A DNA stretch of 64,000 nucleotides from a bacterium (lineage in GTDB: Bacteria; Verrucomicrobiota; Verrucomicrobiia; Limisphaerales; RI-55). The first letter of the stretch is position 1; the number at the start of each line of letters is the position of its first letter. Below, piece after piece: positions 32,939-41,145 of this stretch. The notes below the pieces were generated by a model that was not told the origin of the DNA, ran no database searches, and saw only the letters and a program-made list of their open reading frames with translations. Where the stretch lies: contig WGOC01000013.1 in assembly GCA_016124235.1 (NCBI GenBank), positions 310,001 through 374,000 of the forward strand, given 5' to 3'. Position numbers and translations under genes: made by a program.

Positions 32939-34588
32939 TCAACCGGCGCGTTTGAGACAATGCGTCAGGAAAGGCAACAGTTGCTTCTTGCGGGAAACCA
33001 CACCCATCAGTTCGTAAACGCCGGGCTCAACCTCCGGGTAATCGATCTGTTTGAGAAACGCCTCGTCACCGGCAATGACGAGCAAACTACTTTGTCGAAC
33101 AACATCGGTGACGAGTAGCGCCGCAAAGTAATATTCCTTGTTCTGCTGATACTCCGCCAACGCGGTCAGAACTTCGGTCTTCCGTTTGTTAAATTGATCG
33201 AAACCAATTTCCTCAATCTGCGCGACGCTGAACCGGCGATCGTCCTCGGTGTATTCCTTGCAGTCGGTGGTGATCGCCTGCGCCGGCGTGCGCGAAATCA
33301 AAACCGAGCCCGACTCGAACAGCTTTTCCGTGAACCGGGCCGCATTGATGCGCGTGATCTTTTCCAACCAGGAAAGAATCTCCACATCGCGGGGCGTGGT
33401 CGTCGGGGAGGTCAAATTCAACGTGTCGGAAACCAGACCCGCGAGCAGCAGCCCGGCGATGTGTTGCGGTAGTTCGATGGATGTGCGTTGGAAGCAATCT
33501 GCCACGATCGTCGAAGTGGAGCCCACCGGCTCGTTGCGGAACAAAATAGGTTGGGCCGTCGTCAACGCACCAATGCGATGGTGATCAATGATCTCGAGGA
33601 TCTCCACCTGGTCGGCGCCGCGCACTGCCTGCGAAAGTTCGTTGTGATCAACCAGGATCAGCTTGCGCTCGATCTTCTTCAGGAAGTCGGATTTGGACAA
33701 CATTCCCACGACTTGTTTGTCTTCGTTGACGACGGGGAACGCCTGGAACTGCGATTCCGCGGCGAGGTTTTTGATTCCCGCGAGTGATTCGTCCTCGTCG
33801 AAGGTCAGGACGTGTTCGGTCAACAAATGCCGAACGGAAATCGCGGCCCGGCAAAGCATCGCCGTCGTCGCGGTATCGTGCGGCGATTTAATCACGCTCA
33901 CGCCATTGGCCCGGGCATCGCGGATCACCGTTTCTTCAACCGGCAGGCCGCCGGTGACGATCAAGACCCGGATCTTTTCGTCGATGGCCACCTGCTGGAC
34001 GTCTTCCCGATCGCCCACGATCACAAGCAGCTTTTCCGCTTGGTAAATCGGCAAGCGTTGCACAAACGAGCCCAGGCTCATCGCGCTGATCATCATGATC
34101 AAATCGTCCTCGCGGTCGGGATCGATACCGTGAACCAACTCGCCGCCCAGCGTTCGCGTTAGACTGTTCAACGTGGCCACCACCCGGCGGGAATCAAAGA
34201 GACGCTCGGGCGATGGATAAAATGAACGGGTCATCTTGAAGACGGAAACCAGCCCCATGCACGAACCATCCTGCGCCAGCACCGGCAGCACGCGTTTGCC
34301 CCGATCCTCCAAGATGGCGAGCGCCTCGGCAGCGGACGTTTCCGCCTTCACTGAAATCAAATGCGGAGCCATGACGTCGCGAACACGTGGTGAAACATCG
34401 GAGACAAATCGCGGCGGCGGCACGCCAAACGTTCGCAGCACATAATCGATCCGATCGTTGGTGTCTCCACAACGGGCGGCCACCACTTCGCGATTGCCGG
34501 TGCGGCGTTTGAACTCGGCATAACCTATCGCCGAACAAATGGCGTCCGTGTCCGGGTTGCGATGTCCGATGACGAGAATCTCACTCAT
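32939..34588 (-). CDS. ppaC: CBS/DRTGG-regulated Mn-dependent inorganic pyrophosphatase (family II)
   Basis: 549 residues. It hydrolyses pyrophosphate in the cytoplasm. The catalytic DHH domain is split: GHRNPDTDAICSAIGYAEF (residues 7-25) at the N-terminus and IIDHHRIGAL (about 325-334), with VGSTSTIVADC (about 350) after it. Between them lie a CBS domain pair (SPRVRDVMAPHLISVKAETS at about 67-86; FPVVNEDKQVVGMLS at about 285-299) interrupted by a DRTGG domain (about 150-240), the arrangement of nucleotide-regulated clostridial pyrophosphatases. DHHA2 follows (about 420-540) with RRFSVAQIEEIGFD. Adenine nucleotides probably control activity, as in characterised CBS-PPases. The start MSEILVIGHRNPD at 34588 is preferred over the frame start at 34606. 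The small membrane gene at 32592 follows. Confidence 0.93.
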   Translation of the reverse strand: MSEILVIGHRNPDTDAICSAIGYAEFKRRTGNREVVAARCGDTNDRIDYVLRTFGVPPPRFVSDVSPRVRDVMAPHLISVKAETSAAEALAILEDRGKRVLPVLAQDGSCMGLVSVFKMTRSFYPSPERLFDSRRVVATLNSLTRTLGGELVHGIDPDREDDLIMMISAMSLGSFVQRLPIYQAEKLLVIVGDREDVQQVAIDEKIRVLIVTGGLPVEETVIRDARANGVSVIKSPHDTATTAMLCRAAISVRHLLTEHVLTFDEDESLAGIKNLAAESQFQAFPVVNEDKQVVGMLSKSDFLKKIERKLILVDHNELSQAVRGADQVEILEIIDHHRIGALTTAQPILFRNEPVGSTSTIVADCFQRTSIELPQHIAGLLLAGLVSDTLNLTSPTTTPRDVEILSWLEKITRINAARFTEKLFESGSVLISRTPAQAITTDCKEYTEDDRRFSVAQIEEIGFDQFNKRKTEVLTALAEYQQNKEYYFAALLVTDVVRQSSLLVIAGDEAFLKQIDYPEVEPGVYELMGVVSRKKQLLPFLTHCLKRAG

Positions 34589-34758
34589 AAACTGCGACCG
34601 CGGCAAAGGTGGCGGGGATTGAGATCAGTGACAACCGCAAACGCCGCAAAGAGTGATTTCGTCAGTAAGTTTAGATCTCCGGCTTTGTTCGCATACGACT
34701 CACAGGCAATTTCCTCGGTGAAAGCGGTTTTGATCTCGCTTCGATTTTTGATAATTTT

Positions 34759-36831
34759 CTAGCGGGTGGAGCCAGCCGACGCCGGTGGTTGATTTGTTTG
34801 CGTTGGCGGTTGCCAGGTCATCAATGGAACGTAGTAACGTCGATTCAGCGCGATCCACCATTGGCCTTTGTTTTCCCGCATGCGCCGGTTGGTGAATCGG
34901 TAGTCATACACGAGGACCCGCAAGTATTTGGGTGGTTGCTCCGGAAACGGGTCGGCGGCCAACAAGCTCAGCACTGCCGGGGATCGTTCAAACAATCTTT
35001 CAGTGAACGGACCGAACCAGTGCGGCGGGCGACCTTCCTCAAGCGCGGCAAACCACATCTGCCAGTCCAATCGCGGCATGTGAAACGGAACAATCGGCGG
35101 CCGAAGATCCAACGGCCCCGGTTTGTATTTGAAGATGTAGGGTCGCCACTCCACGCCGTCGAGACTGCCCTCGATCACCAATTCGGGTCGCGACGTGGTC
35201 ATCACTGCGAAGAGGCCGTACGGGTTCACCAGGCGAAATGGTTCAATTGCTTGACGCAGCCACGTCACGGGCCCGCCTGCCCCCGATCGCCGACCGAACG
35301 CGTTTTCCAATTGAGCCAGCCCCACCAGAACCACAACACAGCCATATCCAATAAGCGCTAATCTTTGAATTCGTTCGTTCGCGTTGCCCGCAATTCTTGG
35401 CTGCGGAGCCAGCGGTTCATACGAATCGACATCGCACGCATCCTTTCGCGCGGTTACTGATTCAACCGGGACCGGATAACCAAGTCGCACCGCGATTCGC
35501 CGTACCAATTTCGGCCGCATCAACCAGCCCTCCAAGGTCCGAATCGCCCGATCGTCCAACAGCGCCAGGCACAGCACGATGGTCAACCAGTTGAAGCAGC
35601 CGTAGTTGCCGGTCAGAATAATCGCCAACTGCAGCCCGACCGTCGCGAAGCAGCCCAGGATGCGCAGGTTGCGCGGCGCGAAAAACAAAAAGGGAACGAT
35701 CAATTCGATGACGAACATACCGGCGGTGGCGACCTTGAGCAGACCAGTCGGCAACTGGCTCGCATACCAGCTGATCCAGCTCGGCAACGGCTGGGTTTCG
35801 AAGTGATAATTCAGCGCGGTCAAGTTGCGCCACACCGGATCGCCGCTGGCGAGTTTCACCGCTCCCGACTCAAACATCAGCCGGAACAACAACCAGCGGA
35901 CGAGCAGTATTCCCAGCCACGGTTTGAACAATCGCCCTCCGCCCAGCCAACGTCGCCAGGGAGCAATCAAGATCGCGAGGAAGGCGGATTCCAGCAGAAG
36001 GATGTCCCACTGATAACCTAGGAAATCCTGACCCAAATTCGTGAGCGTCAGGTAAAATAGCCAGCAACCCAAAAGTCCAACGGCCGGCATGATCCCGGCC
36101 ATGACCAGCAACGAGGCGAGCACTCCCAGAAGGCAATAAACGTGAAGCGCCACGTCGCCTGACGCAATCCAACCCAGGGTGGGCAAAGCCCAATAGCGTC
36201 CCGCACCAAAACCTATTTGATCAAAAAACAACCCCTTAAATTGCATGAATTGGCCGGCTGGCAAAATGCCATTTGAACCGACGAGGCCGTGGATCTGGAC
36301 CCACAGTGAAATGAACGCCGCAAAAAAGATGAGCCCCAGCGCGCGAATCAAAACCCGCGTGGTTTGATCGTAGCGCGGCGGTTCGGGGTTGCGCCCAAAC
36401 AACAAGCGGTTGATGCGCGAGAAGAACATTCTCCGTCCGGCGACAAGCCGATAGGCAAACTCGCTGAATCGCGCGAACCACGGCAGCGACGCATAAAGCC
36501 AGCTCAACCACGCAAGCCACCATACGCCGGCAAGCGATTGAAAAACCGCATCGGCGCCCCGACGAACGCGGCCATTGCGCTCAATGAATTGGACGGCCGT
36601 CTCGAATTGTGCGACGGGAATCTCGGGAAACCGATCGGCCACCGAAGCGTGTTGATAAGGAACATACTCAATTTGATCGCCGGCCCACGAACGCCAGCGT
36701 TCGATCCAAAATCGACAGAAGCCGCAGTCGCCGTCAAAAATCATGACCGGCTTCTCGGGAGCTTGGGCAACGGTGTTTGCTTCGCTCGATTCTCTCGAGC
36801 GCGGCGGTGTTGCATCAAACGGATTGGGCAC
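34759..36831 (-). CDS. DCC-domain / lipase maturation factor fusion, membrane protein
   Basis: 690 residues. Residues about 28-130 form a DCC (DUF393) thiol-disulfide-like domain with MIFDGDCGFCRFWIERWR, including the C-x2-C pair. A basic loop and six or more membrane helices follow (about 170-440), with LGYQWDILLLESAFLAILIA, LFRLMFESGAVKLASGDP and YWxxxxLPTGL-like segments that match the lipase maturation factor (LMF1) family. The periplasmic C-terminal part (about 515-690) has ELVIEGSLDGVEWRPYIFKY and PFHMPRLDWQMWFAALEEG, also typical of LMF. Such proteins are widespread but unstudied in bacteria; a role in folding or disulphide control of exported proteins is inferred from both domains. 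It is monocistronic, between ilvC and ppaC. Confidence 0.9.
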   Translation of the reverse strand: MPNPFDATPPRSRESSEANTVAQAPEKPVMIFDGDCGFCRFWIERWRSWAGDQIEYVPYQHASVADRFPEIPVAQFETAVQFIERNGRVRRGADAVFQSLAGVWWLAWLSWLYASLPWFARFSEFAYRLVAGRRMFFSRINRLLFGRNPEPPRYDQTTRVLIRALGLIFFAAFISLWVQIHGLVGSNGILPAGQFMQFKGLFFDQIGFGAGRYWALPTLGWIASGDVALHVYCLLGVLASLLVMAGIMPAVGLLGCWLFYLTLTNLGQDFLGYQWDILLLESAFLAILIAPWRRWLGGGRLFKPWLGILLVRWLLFRLMFESGAVKLASGDPVWRNLTALNYHFETQPLPSWISWYASQLPTGLLKVATAGMFVIELIVPFLFFAPRNLRILGCFATVGLQLAIILTGNYGCFNWLTIVLCLALLDDRAIRTLEGWLMRPKLVRRIAVRLGYPVPVESVTARKDACDVDSYEPLAPQPRIAGNANERIQRLALIGYGCVVVLVGLAQLENAFGRRSGAGGPVTWLRQAIEPFRLVNPYGLFAVMTTSRPELVIEGSLDGVEWRPYIFKYKPGPLDLRPPIVPFHMPRLDWQMWFAALEEGRPPHWFGPFTERLFERSPAVLSLLAADPFPEQPPKYLRVLVYDYRFTNRRMRENKGQWWIALNRRYYVPLMTWQPPTQTNQPPASAGSTR

Positions 36832-36903
36832 GGCGGATTGATTATGGGAGCGCTCGCGTCAGATCGCAATCGCGCGCAGACCGGTCGTTTTGGAAAACAA
36901 TAA

Positions 36904-36929
36904 AGCCGGCGCGGGATTCCACGCCGGCT
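36904..36929 (-). terminator. intrinsic terminator after ilvC
   Basis: Stem AGCCGGCG / CGCCGGCT (36904-36911 with 36922-36929), 10-base loop, followed on the minus strand by a T-rich run (TTATTGTTTT). It starts 20 bp past the ilvC stop. Confidence 0.85.
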
Positions 36930-36948
36930 CGGATTGAATTCAAATGAA

Positions 36949-37974
36949 TCAGTAGGACGCCTGCGCGCCTTTGATCGTGCGCTTCTGCATCCACGGCATC
37001 ATCGAGCGAAGGCGGGCACCGGTCTTTTCGATGCCGTGTTTTTCGCCCTTCTTGAGCAGCGCGTTATATTTCTTGTAGCCGGTCTTGTATTCGCGGACCC
37101 AGCCTTTCGCGAACTTGCCGGACTGAATGTCCTTGAGCGCCTGCTTCATCCGTTGCTTCACCGATTTGTCGATGATCTTCGGGCCGACGGTTACGTCGCC
37201 CCATTTGGCGGTTTCCGAGATGGAGAAACGCATGCCGCTGATGCCGGCTTCGTTCATTAAGTCAACAATCAGCTTCAACTCGTGCAAGCATTCGAAGTAG
37301 GCCATCTCCGGCTGGTAACCGGCTTCAACCAACGTTTCGTAGCCGGCCAAAACCAGCGCGCTGGCGCCGCCGCAAAGAACGGTTTGTTCGCCGAACAGAT
37401 CAGTTTCAGTCTCTTCCTCGAAGGAGGTTTCAATCACACCGGCCCGTGTTCCGCCAATGCCCTTGGCCCAGGCGAGTGCGATCTTCTTCGCGTCCTTGCC
37501 CGGATTTTGGTGAATGGCGATCAACGCGGGGACACCCTTGCCCTCGGTGTATTGCCGCCGAACGATATGGCCCGGTCCCTTGGGCGCGACCATGATCACG
37601 TTCACTTCCTTCGGAGGTTTGATTGTCTTGAAATGGATCGAAAATCCGTGGCTGAAGAGCAGCGTCTTGCCTTTGGTCAGGTTGGGTTTGATTTCCTTCT
37701 CAAAGCAGTCCGGTTGCTTGGTGTCCGGCAACGCCACCATGATCACATCGGCCCGCTTCACGGCCTCGGCGGTCGGGTAAACTTTGAACCCTTTTTCTTC
37801 GGCGACCGCCTTGGATTTCGAACCTTCGTAAAGGCCAATAATGACCTTGAGACCGCTGTCACGCAAATTGAGTGCGTGGGCGTGCCCTTGTGAGCCGAAG
37901 CCCAGCACGGCGAGGGTTTTCTTTTTGAGGACATTCAAGTCCGCGTCTTTGTCGGTGTATACTTTAGCTGGCAT
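36949..37974 (-). CDS. ilvC: ketol-acid reductoisomerase
   Basis: 341 residues, class I (short) form. It converts acetolactate or acetohydroxybutyrate to the dihydroxy acids of valine and isoleucine synthesis using NADPH and Mg. [18 protein letters not shown] (about 24-41) is the dinucleotide loop; HGFSIHF (about 107) and [24 protein letters not shown] is represented by the Mg ligands around residues 180-200 (E-T-D-L-F-G-E-Q); [15 protein letters not shown] (about 225) and [11 protein letters not shown] follow. Length and order are standard. It is the second gene of an operon with ilvN, 45 bp downstream of it, and ends in the terminator at 36904. Control is probably by the attenuator upstream of ilvN. 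Confidence 0.97.
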   Translation of the reverse strand: MPAKVYTDKDADLNVLKKKTLAVLGFGSQGHAHALNLRDSGLKVIIGLYEGSKSKAVAEEKGFKVYPTAEAVKRADVIMVALPDTKQPDCFEKEIKPNLTKGKTLLFSHGFSIHFKTIKPPKEVNVIMVAPKGPGHIVRRQYTEGKGVPALIAIHQNPGKDAKKIALAWAKGIGGTRAGVIETSFEEETETDLFGEQTVLCGGASALVLAGYETLVEAGYQPEMAYFECLHELKLIVDLMNEAGISGMRFSISETAKWGDVTVGPKIIDKSVKQRMKQALKDIQSGKFAKGWVREYKTGYKKYNALLKKGEKHGIEKTGARLRSMMPWMQKRTIKGAQASY

Positions 37975-38019
37975 TTGTTTTCGTTGGTTAAATTCGGATT
38001 TGGCTTTGTGTTCGCAGAC

Positions 38020-38493
38020 TTACTTTCGCGGCAACGCGACCTTGCCGGTGCGCGTCAACTCGACGATCCCAAACGGGTTCATGAGATCGAGGAACTTCTC
38101 CACCTTCCCTTCACCACCGGTAATTTCGATGGTCAGGCTCTTGGGTTGCACGTCCACGATCTTCGCGCGGAAAATGTCGGTGATCTGCATCACCTCGGAC
38201 CGGCTCTTGGAATCAACCGAAACCTTGAGGAGAACCAATTCGCGATCGATGTATTCGTCCTCCCGGAAGTCTTGAACTTTGAGTACTTCGACCAACTTGT
38301 TCAGCTGCTTGACCACTTGCTCGACGGTTGCATCGTCGCCGCGCGTGACGATCGTCATGCGGGAGGTGTTGGGGTCCTGGGTGGGGCCGACGTTGAGCGT
38401 GTCGATGTTGTAGCCGCGGCCGCTAAACAACCCGGCAATGCGGGTAAGCACGCCGAATTTGTTTTCAACAAGGATCGATATGGTATGGCGCAT
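38020..38493 (-). CDS. ilvN: acetolactate synthase small (regulatory) subunit
   Basis: 157 residues, the regulatory subunit that confers valine feedback on acetolactate synthase. The N-terminal ACT domain begins HTISILVENKFGVLTRIAGL with FSGRGYNIDTLNVGPTQDPN after it (residues about 4-44), the signature of IlvH/IlvN. The C-terminal ACT-like domain contains LVLLKVSVDSKSRSEVMQI and the ending TGGEGKVEKFLDLMNPFGI. The gene for the large catalytic subunit (ilvB) is not in the window and does not precede this one, which is unusual because ilvB and ilvN are commonly adjacent. It leads an operon with ilvC and is preceded by a leader peptide and terminator (38565-38683). Confidence 0.96.
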   Translation of the reverse strand: MRHTISILVENKFGVLTRIAGLFSGRGYNIDTLNVGPTQDPNTSRMTIVTRGDDATVEQVVKQLNKLVEVLKVQDFREDEYIDRELVLLKVSVDSKSRSEVMQITDIFRAKIVDVQPKSLTIEITGGEGKVEKFLDLMNPFGIVELTRTGKVALPRK

Positions 38494-38564
38494 AGTTTAT
38501 CTGGTTGACCGGTTGAACCGCCCGCCGTCTGCGACCGGACCGGAAAACCCCGCCCGCGCAAACT

Positions 38565-38595
38565 AAAAGACCCGCGTCCATTTCGGAACCGCGGG
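38565..38595 (-). terminator. attenuator terminator upstream of ilvN
   Basis: On the minus strand the stem CCCGCG / CGCGGG (38590-38595 with 38571-38576), extendable by one G-U pair, with a 13-base loop, is followed by TCTTTT (38570-38565). It lies about 70 bases before the ilvN start and after the leader peptide at 38633-38683, so it would stop transcription before the operon unless prevented. Confidence 0.75.
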
Positions 38596-38631
38596 CGACC
38601 TGCGGGCAGCACCACCAAAGCCACAGGCCGC
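38595..38631 (-). promoter_or_regulatory. alternative RNA hairpin directly after the ilv leader peptide
   Basis: In the RNA, GCGGCCUGUGG (38631-38621) can pair over 11 positions, two of them G-U, with CCGCAGGUCGC (38605-38595). The 5' arm begins one base after the leader stop codon, so a ribosome sitting on the stop would cover it, whereas a ribosome stalled on the valine codons would leave it free. The 3' arm runs into the first base of the terminator stem. A second possible pairing, CGCGG (38632-38628) with CCGCG of the terminator arm (38594-38590), would exclude the terminator fully. Confidence 0.6.
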
Positions 38632-38632
38632 G

Positions 38633-38683
38633 TCAACGTACGACGACGACCAGTGTTACAAGGGCTCGGGCGGCAATTTTCAC
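38633..38683 (-). CDS. branched-chain amino acid leader peptide (attenuator) for ilvN-ilvC
   Basis: GTG start at 38683-38681 and TGA stop at 38635-38633, encoding MKIAARALVTLVVVVR. Half of the sixteen codons are Ile, Leu or Val, with four Val codons in a row just before the last Arg and the stop. This closely recalls the known leader of the E. coli ilvB operon, which also has a VVVVR run. It is followed by an alternative hairpin and a terminator with a T-run, and then ilvN. The ribosome site is poor by eye (no AGGAG), which is the main weakness. Too short to be a folded protein, it is read as a sensor of charged valyl- and leucyl-tRNA. Confidence 0.75.
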   Translation of the reverse strand: MKIAARALVTLVVVVR

Positions 38684-38912
38684 GGGGGCGGAAGCTAGCA
38701 ATCGAGCGCCCAGCCGGTCAACGGGTTTTTGTTGCGATTTCGGCTTGGTTTGTCATCGAACCCGGCCTGGGAAGATGAGTTACCACAGCTTTTGGCGCCC
38801 CCCCATTCAAAGCCCGACTCGCATCACTCAATTCTGGCAAACGGCATCTGGCGGGAATCAACACCGAGGCACGAATGCTCGGTCGTCGAACGATCGGCAA
38901 GCAGCGCAAAGA

Positions 38913-39806
38913 TCAAGGCACGACCACTCGCAGTTTTTCCGAATGGATCGAGATGTCGACCGGTAAATGCCCGATCAGATCACCTTCCAACTCAAAGGGC
39001 GCACGTGAATCGCTCGTCAACCGAAACGCGCTGGTTTGCAGATATTGAACTGACGCCGGGGGACGGACATTCCCCGAGATGAAACCCAGTCCATAACGAA
39101 ATGCCACCCAAAGGTTGACTTTCTGAAAGACGCAAACGTGCAGTTTTCCATCCGAAAGATTCGCCAACGGAAAGATTGGCAGGCGGCCGCCATAGAATTT
39201 GCCATTGCCAAAAAGCACCAAACCACCGCGGTAAAGTTTTCCATCCGCTTCGCAAATGATCTCGGAGCGTGGTTCGCGAAGTGCCTTTAAACCAGCAATC
39301 ACGTAGGCGAATTGCAGCAGCTTCTTTTTTTGCTCCCATTCAACCAATTCAATTGCACGGGCGTCCAAACCCGCACCACCAAGCTGGGCGAAAAGCTTTC
39401 TTCGCGGGCCGGCCGGAGTTTCGAATTCCGCCACGCCCACATCGATCTGGCGTTCCTGGCCGCGCATTATGGATTCCCAACCACGGCGCAGGTGCATTGG
39501 CATGTCCAGCTCTTTGGCGAAGACGTTCACGGTGCCCAGAGGAACCACTGCCAGCCGTGCCCGCTTAAAGCTGTCTTCCACCAGATCGAAACCATTTAGA
39601 ACCTCACTCAACGTACCGTCGCCGCCTGCGGCCACGACCGTCTCAAATCCCTCTTCAATCGCCTGCGCCGCAAGGCGGGTCGCTGCTTGAGGACCGTCGG
39701 TGGGACGAAATACCGTATCAGAATCAAACCAATCACGATGTTTCAGGAAGCGTTTTGATCGTCCCCCCTGTGCGGCCGGATTGTAAATGACACAAATGCG
39801 AGGCAT
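38913..39806 (-). CDS. diacylglycerol/lipid kinase family protein (YegS-like)
   Basis: About 297 residues. MPRICVIYNPAAQGGRSKRF opens the catalytic domain with the N-P-x-A/S-G-G phosphate-site motif, and AAGGDGTLSEVLNGF (about 58-72) is the nucleotide-binding G-G-D-G-T loop. AVVPLGTVNVFAKELDMP (about 85) matches the P-x-G-T-x-N-x-F-A motif. The C-terminal half is the beta-rich substrate domain (LFGNGKFYGGRLPIFPLANL, then DGKLHV). It phosphorylates a lipid alcohol or a related polyprenol at the membrane; the substrate cannot be read from sequence. An ATG at 39821 with GGA upstream would add five residues. It lies upstream of the ilv leader but is separated from it by over 200 bp, so it is probably a separate unit. 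Confidence 0.92.
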   Translation of the reverse strand: MPRICVIYNPAAQGGRSKRFLKHRDWFDSDTVFRPTDGPQAATRLAAQAIEEGFETVVAAGGDGTLSEVLNGFDLVEDSFKRARLAVVPLGTVNVFAKELDMPMHLRRGWESIMRGQERQIDVGVAEFETPAGPRRKLFAQLGGAGLDARAIELVEWEQKKKLLQFAYVIAGLKALREPRSEIICEADGKLYRGGLVLFGNGKFYGGRLPIFPLANLSDGKLHVCVFQKVNLWVAFRYGLGFISGNVRPPASVQYLQTSAFRLTSDSRAPFELEGDLIGHLPVDISIHSEKLRVVVP

Positions 39807-39854
39807 GACCGACAAATCCATTTTTCCAGATATTCTCAGAATGACCGCGCGCAA

Positions 39855-40362
39855 CCAGCCACGGCGAGGCGTTTTGATTGCTGCTCAAGATTCGAAACCG
39901 CCCGCACTCTCCGCGCCTATTTCGGAGTCGATTAGCGCAGGTTCCCGCTTTCGGCAAGGTCGAAACGATCGAAACGATTCGATTCGCCAAAATGTAACGC
40001 TCGTTCGTTTTGGCCAGTCAGGATTGGAATCAAATGCTTCAACGCAATATGATCCTAATCGGAAGTCAACGGTCCGTACTTTTTTATATGGACTCGGGGA
40101 AAAAAGCAGAAAAAGAAATACTGAAGCTGAAAAAACAAACCGGGCCGCTCAGAACAGAGGATGCCTGGCGGCCCGGGGAATATTCGAATGTACAATGCAG
40201 GATTACGTGGGATATCCGGAACAATCGTGTACTTCGACCGCTCCGAAAACTGGTGGACACACAAAGAACAATTTAAGTTTATGTCCGAAATCTGCGGCGT
40301 AATCCGTGGACAAAAGAGCACCGGTAATCTGATGTGTCAAGCTGCCATTTGCAAATAACGAG
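39855..40362. other. 508-bp stretch without a recognisable gene
   Basis: The longest gap inside the window. Open frames on both strands here look unlike protein (low-complexity, unusual codon use). It holds the 3' tail and terminator of the minus-strand gene at 40363-41145, and possibly a small RNA (see findings). The part at 39855-40130 is the shared upstream region of the lipid kinase and shows nothing I can name. Confidence 0.6.
40130..40176 (-). terminator. strong intrinsic terminator, minus strand
   Basis: A perfect 9-bp G+C-rich stem (CCGGGCCGC at 40140-40148 with its complement at 40168-40176), 19-base loop, followed on the minus strand by TTTGTTTTTT. It lies 187 bases past the stop of the anti-sigma-like gene at 40363, an unusually long tail. 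Confidence 0.9.
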
Positions 40363-41145
40363 CTATTGGATTGGCGCAGTGGCGGACAACTGCTTGAGTT
40401 TGCCCGCAATCTCGTTCAGCCGCACCGGGTCCACATTACCCGCCAACAAGAAAACTCTTTTTGAGTCCCGCCAAGCCAACGTATTGTAGTCGTTGCACTT
40501 CGACGTACACCGGGAGGAGTCAAAATCCTTCGCTTCGAACCGGGATCCATCGACGACAAACAGATGCACCATTTTCTGATCCGGCAGGGAAAAACAGATC
40601 AAAGCCGGCTTCATATCACCAAAATTGAACACCTTGCAGCCAATGGTCTTGTCGAGTTCCGGAGGAAATTGCAGCCCCGTTAGAGCCAGATTGTGATCCA
40701 ACCATTGCTTGATGTGATCCGGTTGCGTGTCCTGAAGATCAAAGGTGAAACTCGACTGTAGGTTCGCGGTCATGGCGTTTCGGTACATAGCCAGAGCTAC
40801 GTGCGACCCCGAACCACTCCGGAAAAAGTAAGCGGCAACAAACAAAAGTACGATACCTGCCGCCCACGCAAGCGCGGGTGACTTCCACCATGTGACGGGA
40901 CGTCGGACCATTCGTCGTTGGCTGCGTTGTCCTGCCAGAATCGACGGTCGCAAATCCTCCGGCACCGAGCTTTTCTGCAACCGGCGGCTGATCACCACGT
41001 CCAGCGATCGTTCTTGTTCAAACCACGCCGACAACTCTCGATCCTTTTGGGCGAACTCAAGCGCCTCGGCAAACGCCGGATCGGCGGAATCCCGCCCGTC
41101 CGGCCGGTAGGACTGCAACAATAGCTTTGCTTCCTGCTTATCCAT
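40363..41145 (-). CDS. putative membrane anti-sigma factor, no zinc finger
   Basis: 260 residues, starting MDKQEAKLLLQSYRP at 41145 and overlapping the sigma factor gene by 8 bp. An N-terminal cytoplasmic helical region (about 1-85) includes DPAFAEALEFAQKDRELSAW, like the DUF3379-type anti-sigma part but without the H-x3-C-x2-C zinc motif. One membrane helix (LAWAAGIVLLFVAAYFF, about 96-112) follows and then a periplasmic domain of 145 residues with SFTFDLQDTQPDHIKQWLDHN and the cysteines CKVF, CFSL, CTSKC, suggesting disulphides. The arrangement sigma, then transmembrane protein, with overlapping frames makes an anti-sigma role likely. The signal sensed is unknown. Its transcript seems to run on to the terminator at 40130. 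Confidence 0.75.
   Translation of the reverse strand: MDKQEAKLLLQSYRPDGRDSADPAFAEALEFAQKDRELSAWFEQERSLDVVISRRLQKSSVPEDLRPSILAGQRSQRRMVRRPVTWWKSPALAWAAGIVLLFVAAYFFRSGSGSHVALAMYRNAMTANLQSSFTFDLQDTQPDHIKQWLDHNLALTGLQFPPELDKTIGCKVFNFGDMKPALICFSLPDQKMVHLFVVDGSRFEAKDFDSSRCTSKCNDYNTLAWRDSKRVFLLAGNVDPVRLNEIAGKLKQLSATAPIQ

Noticed and set aside
36950-36975. GTAGGACGCCTG next to the ilvC stop resembles a family A arm
   Set aside because: The stem GACAGGC/GCCTGTC is missing, there is no second arm, and the bases are needed for the ilvC C-terminus.
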